Below, one piece after another: positions 6,104 through 9,030 of a stretch of 9,030 nt of DNA; the stretch's first letter is position 1; every line of letters begins with the position of its first letter. The stretch is taken from positions 1-9,030 of the forward strand of contig JAGUWA010000071.1 in the NCBI GenBank assembly GCA_020062605.1. The letters are read 5' to 3'. Origin of the DNA: Parvibaculum sp. Lineage in GTDB: Bacteria; Pseudomonadota; Alphaproteobacteria; Parvibaculales; Parvibaculaceae. The notes below the pieces were generated by a model. That model was not told the DNA's origin and searched no databases. It saw only the letters and a list, made by a program, of their open reading frames with translations. Both the position numbers and the translations under genes were made by a program.

Positions 6104-7402
6104 TCAACGCTGCAGGGATGCGGCGGCACGCGCCTCGTTCTTCGCGTAGTTCCGGAAGGCGGAGAAGACACCCATTTTTAGATCCGGATCCTTGCCCTCG
6201 CCCATCCGCAGAAGCTGGAGACAGAACCAGCCCTGCTGACCCCAGCCGTTCAGGGCCTTGAGGAGATTAATCGGGCTATGGGGACCGAGAATGCCCGGCC
6301 CCAGGCGAAGCGTCTTTTCACAGGCGGGCGTTTCCTTCGCCGCGCCGGACAGAAGCTTCGCCGGGATGGCCGGGTCGACACAGAGCGGACGCGCAATGCC
6401 GACAACATCCATGGTGCCGCTGCCGAGCGCGGCGTTCATGCCCGCGAGCGTGCGGAAGCCGCCCGTGACCATGAGCGGCATTTTCACAGCGGCGCGAATG
6501 TCCTTGGCGTATTCGAGGAAATAGGCTTCCCGGGCAATGGTGCTTTCGCGGCGAACCTCCGCCTTCTCGGGATGAAGCGTCATGTCGTCGAGGCCAACGA
6601 GGCGCGGTTGCTCATAGGTGCCGCCCGAAATTTCCAGAAGGTCGAGGCCTTCCGCATCGAGCCAGGCGGCGACGCGAATGGAGTCCTCGTGGCTGAAACC
6701 GCCGCGCTGAAAATCGGCCGAGTTGAGTTTCACCGAAACGGGAAAATCGGCGCCAACGGCACGGCGCACGGCGCGAACGACTTCAAGCAGAAGCCGCGCG
6801 CGATTTTCGAGGCTACCGCCCCATTCGTCGGTGCGCGTGTTCACGTCGGGCGAGAGGAATTCGGAAATGAGATAGCCATGGGCGCCGTGAATCTGCACGC
6901 CGGTGAAGCCCGTGTCGCGCGCGACGGAAGCGGCATGGGCAAAGCGGCGGATGACGTCCTCGATCTCGGTGCCGGTGAGCGCGCGAGGCTTGCCGAACTG
7001 CGCGCCGGGCATGTCGAGCGCCTTGTCGGAGGGGCCGACCGGCTCCTTGTTCACCAATGCCGGCGTCTGCCTGCCGGCATGGGAAAGCTGCATCCAGAGA
7101 TGGGTGCCGCTCGCCGTGCCTGCTTTCGCATATTCGCCGAGTGCTGCAATCGCCTCGTTCGACTGCGCGCCGTCGATCGCGACATTGCCGGGCCTCTCCA
7201 GATAGCGCCTGTCGACCTGGACATTGCCGGTGAGGAGCATCCCTGCCCCGCCTTCCGCCCAGCGCCGGTAGAGGCGAACGTGACCGGCTGTCGCCTGGTT
7301 CCGTGCATCGCCAAGCCCTTCCGTCATGGCGCCCTTCGCGAGACGGTTTTTCAACGTGGCGCCGCAAGGCAATTGCAGTCGCGACGATATAGTGGCGGAC
7401 AT
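6104..7402 (-). CDS. Old Yellow Enzyme family NADH:flavin oxidoreductase
   Basis: A cytoplasmic FMN enzyme of 432 residues with a TIM-barrel fold. The family reduces activated C=C bonds of unsaturated aldehydes, ketones, esters or nitro compounds with NAD(P)H. Motifs in order: MQLSHAGRQ (104-112), flavin/substrate pair His172 and His175 in IHGAHGYL, Tyr177, then SEFLSP-NTRTDEWGGSLENRARL (180-204), Lys225 in SVKLN, the FMN-phosphate loop GGFRT (314-318) and GIARPL (335-340). Relatives such as 2,4-dienoyl-CoA reductase continue with a 4Fe-4S and FAD/NADH domain. Here the chain ends about 90 residues after the barrel, with a tail containing GWGQQGWFCLQLLRMGEG and no Cys cluster, so it is a barrel-only OYE. 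The ATG at 7402 has GGGAGG 8 nt upstream. It is the first gene of the unit with the SLC13 transporter and divergent from parE across 176 bp. The natural substrate is unknown. Confidence 0.95.
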   Translation of the reverse strand: MSATISSRLQLPCGATLKNRLAKGAMTEGLGDARNQATAGHVRLYRRWAEGGAGMLLTGNVQVDRRYLERPGNVAIDGAQSNEAIAALGEYAKAGTASGTHLWMQLSHAGRQTPALVNKEPVGPSDKALDMPGAQFGKPRALTGTEIEDVIRRFAHAASVARDTGFTGVQIHGAHGYLISEFLSPDVNTRTDEWGGSLENRARLLLEVVRAVRRAVGADFPVSVKLNSADFQRGGFSHEDSIRVAAWLDAEGLDLLEISGGTYEQPRLVGLDDMTLHPEKAEVRRESTIAREAYFLEYAKDIRAAVKMPLMVTGGFRTLAGMNAALGSGTMDVVGIARPLCVDPAIPAKLLSGAAKETPACEKTLRLGPGILGPHSPINLLKALNGWGQQGWFCLQLLRMGEGKDPDLKMGVFSAFRNYAKNEARAAASLQR

Positions 7403-7516
7403 ATCCGGTGCCTCCCCAGTCCAATAGCGATGGTAGACTGTGGCATATCCTTCCGAGAGGGCAAGCCTCCCGCATCGCTCGCTCCTGCACGGGCAATCGG
7501 CTATAAAGCGGCGACA

Positions 7517-7545
7517 TTGGCGGGTGCCCCTCCCCGCCCTACAAT
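7517..7545 (+). promoter_or_regulatory. Sigma-70-type promoter of parE
   Basis: TTGGCG (7517-7522) and TACAAT (7540-7545) are separated by exactly 17 bp, a close match to the vegetative consensus. Transcription would begin near 7552, leaving a leader of only about 27 nt before the parE ATG. This sits in the 176-bp divergent spacer; I could not find an equally good promoter for the opposite-strand oxidoreductase. Confidence 0.7.
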
Positions 7546-7578
7546 CCCACTGATTCTCCTCTTCAAAGTTCCGAGTTC

Positions 7579-9030
7579 ATGGCCGCCCGCAAGACGAGCA
7601 AATCCGACGATACCGAAGACCTTTTCTCCGCCGCCGCGAGCGCTCCCAAGCCCGCTACCAAGGCGCGCAAGGCCGCGCCCAAAGGAGAAGGTGGCAAAGA
7701 CGACAGCTATTCGGCCAAGGATATCGAAGTCCTTGAAGGGCTGGAGCCCGTGCGGCGGCGGCCGGGCATGTATATCGGCGGCACGGACGAGAAGGCGCTG
7801 CATCATCTCTTTGCCGAAGTCCTCGACAATTCGATGGACGAAGCGGTGGCGGGGCACGCCAACTGGATCGAGGTGACGCTGGAAGAGGATGGCAGCCTCA
7901 CCGTCACCGACAATGGACGCGGCATTCCGGTGGACCCGCATCCGAAATTCAAGAACAAGTCGGCGCTCGAAGTGATCCTCACGACGCTGCATTCGGGTGG
8001 CAAGTTCGGCGGCAAGGCCTACGAGACGTCGGGCGGCCTGCACGGCGTCGGTATTTCGGTCGTGAATGCGTTGTCGGATCGCTTCGAGGTCGAGGTCGCA
8101 CGAGACCAGACGCTCTACACGCAGACCTATGCGCAAGGGGCTCCGAAGACGAAGCTCGAGAACAAGGGCCGGGTACAGAACCGCCGCGGCACGAAGATCA
8201 CCTTCCATCCGGATGGGGAGATATTCGGCAAGGGCGCGCATTTCGTTCCCAAGCGCCTCTACAAGATGGCGCGCTCGAAAGCCTATCTCTTCGGCGGCGT
8301 GGAAATCAGGTGGAATTGCGCGCCTTCCCTCATCGGCGACAAGGACGACACGCCAGCCAATGACGTACTGCATTTTCCGGGCGGGCTCGTCGATTATCTC
8401 AAGGCGTCGATCAACGGCTATGACACGGTGACGGCCGAACCCTTCACGGGGAAGGTATCGCGCGCCGGGAGCCACGGCTCCGTCGAATGGGCGATCGCCT
8501 GGTTCGGCGGCGGCGACGGTTTCCTCAATTCCTACTGCAACACGGTGCCGACTGCCGAAGGTGGCACGCATGAAGCCGGGCTTCGCGCTGCACTGACCAA
8601 AGGCCTCAAGGCCTATGGCGACCTCGTGGGCAACAAGAAGGTCGCGCAGATACAGGCCGACGACGTGCTCAGCACGGCTGGTGCGATGCTCTCCGTCTTC
8701 ATCCGTGAGCCGGAATTCCAGGGACAGACGAAAGAGAAGCTCGCAAGCGCCGAGGCGCAGCGGCTTGTCGAACGCGCCATCGGAGACCATTTCGACCATT
8801 GGCTGACAGCCGCGCCACAGCAGGCAAACAAGCTGCTCGAATGGGTGATCGACCGGGCCGACGAACGCCTGCGGCGTCGGCAGGAAAAGGATGTGGCACG
8901 CAAGACGGCGACGCGAAAGCTCAGGCTGCCCGGCAAGCTCGCCGATTGCAGCCAGTCGGCGGCGGAAGGTTCGGAAATCTTTCTCGTCGAGGGCGACAGC
9001 GCCGGCGGCTCGGCGAAGCAGGCGCGCGAC
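7579..9030 (+). CDS. parE: DNA topoisomerase IV subunit B (3' end cut by window edge)
   Basis: ATPase subunit of topoisomerase IV, which with ParC unlinks daughter chromosomes. The window holds 484 residues, roughly the first 70%. Residues 1-45 are an Ala/Lys/Asp-rich extension of low complexity. The GHKL ATPase follows: AEVLDNSMDEA with Glu80 and Asn84, DNGRGIP at 111-117, and the ATP-lid glycines SGGLHGVG at 151-158. The transducer domain ends with the QTK loop (383-385, in QGQTKEKL). The TOPRIM domain starts with LPGKLADCS and FLVEGDSAGGSAK; Glu471 is the catalytic acid, and the window stops just after it. NSYCNTVPTAEGGTHEAGLR and EIFLVEGDSAGGSAKQARD favour ParE over GyrB. The ATG at 7579 has no clear Shine-Dalgarno sequence, but no other in-frame start lies nearby and MAARKTSK fits the extension. 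Confidence 0.97.
   Translation, partial: MAARKTSKSDDTEDLFSAAASAPKPATKARKAAPKGEGGKDDSYSAKDIEVLEGLEPVRRRPGMYIGGTDEKALHHLFAEVLDNSMDEAVAGHANWIEVTLEEDGSLTVTDNGRGIPVDPHPKFKNKSALEVILTTLHSGGKFGGKAYETSGGLHGVGISVVNALSDRFEVEVARDQTLYTQTYAQGAPKTKLENKGRVQNRRGTKITFHPDGEIFGKGAHFVPKRLYKMARSKAYLFGGVEIRWNCAPSLIGDKDDTPANDVLHFPGGLVDYLKASINGYDTVTAEPFTGKVSRAGSHGSVEWAIAWFGGGDGFLNSYCNTVPTAEGGTHEAGLRAALTKGLKAYGDLVGNKKVAQIQADDVLSTAGAMLSVFIREPEFQGQTKEKLASAEAQRLVERAIGDHFDHWLTAAPQQANKLLEWVIDRADERLRRRQEKDVARKTATRKLRLPGKLADCSQSAAEGSEIFLVEGDSAGGSAKQARD

Noticed and set aside
4623..6107. Second long minus-strand frame (494 codons) within the transporter gene
   Set aside because: Arg/His/Ser-rich translation typical of a shifted frame in a GC-rich gene. 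The adjacent frame gives a full SLC13 protein with both SNT/GTPP motifs.
6278..7876. Open plus-strand frame of 532 codons across the oxidoreductase, the spacer and the start of parE
   Set aside because: It crosses two real genes and a divergent promoter region, has no family motif and no ribosome site. It is a codon-bias shadow.
1..9030. Mobile element, CRISPR array, tRNA or defence-system signal
   Set aside because: I looked for direct-repeat arrays, terminal inverted repeats with transposase motifs, tRNA arms and known defence domains on both strands and saw none.

Overview
The window looks like ordinary chromosomal DNA from a GC-rich alphaproteobacterium. The basis is a glnB-glnA operon behind a -24/-12 (sigma-54) promoter, a ParE with an Ala/Lys-rich N-terminal extension, high G+C at third codon positions, and the protein families present. 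I cannot name the genus. I see no phage, plasmid, insertion sequence, CRISPR, rRNA or tRNA signal.

Layout. (1) The left edge to 904, minus strand, is the N-terminal 301 residues of a fold-type I PLP aminotransferase that runs off the window. (2) 905-1229 is a divergent control region with two TGC-N11-GCA sites and a GG-N10-GC sigma-54 promoter pointing at glnB. (3) 1230-3146, plus strand, holds glnB (PII, with Tyr51) and glnA (type I glutamine synthetase, with Tyr397). It closes with a strong intrinsic terminator at 3169-3202. (4) 3211-3975, minus strand, is a two-module VOC/glyoxalase-fold protein. Its reading frame has no usual start codon at the place where the fold and the Shine-Dalgarno sequence say it should begin. 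(5) 3976-4576 is 600 bp with no conventional gene. It holds palindromes, a sigma-70-like promoter, a very strong ribosome site before a nine-codon ORF, and a row of hairpins. (6) 4577-7402, minus strand, is a tight two-gene unit: an Old Yellow Enzyme family oxidoreductase followed 9 bp later by an SLC13/DASS-type Na+/anion symporter. (7) 7579 to the right edge, plus strand, is parE (topoisomerase IV subunit B), cut by the window, with a good promoter at 7517-7545.

Function. The central theme is nitrogen assimilation: PII senses nitrogen and energy status, and glutamine synthetase, its usual regulatory target through adenylylation, is co-transcribed with it under an apparent NtrC/RpoN promoter. 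The OYE/transporter pair may handle an imported organic acid or unsaturated carbonyl compound, but the substrate cannot be read from sequence. parE is housekeeping.

The window is mostly housekeeping. The best candidate for something undescribed is the orphan plus-strand unit at about 4157-4520. The VOC gene's start codon and the glnB enhancer architecture come next.
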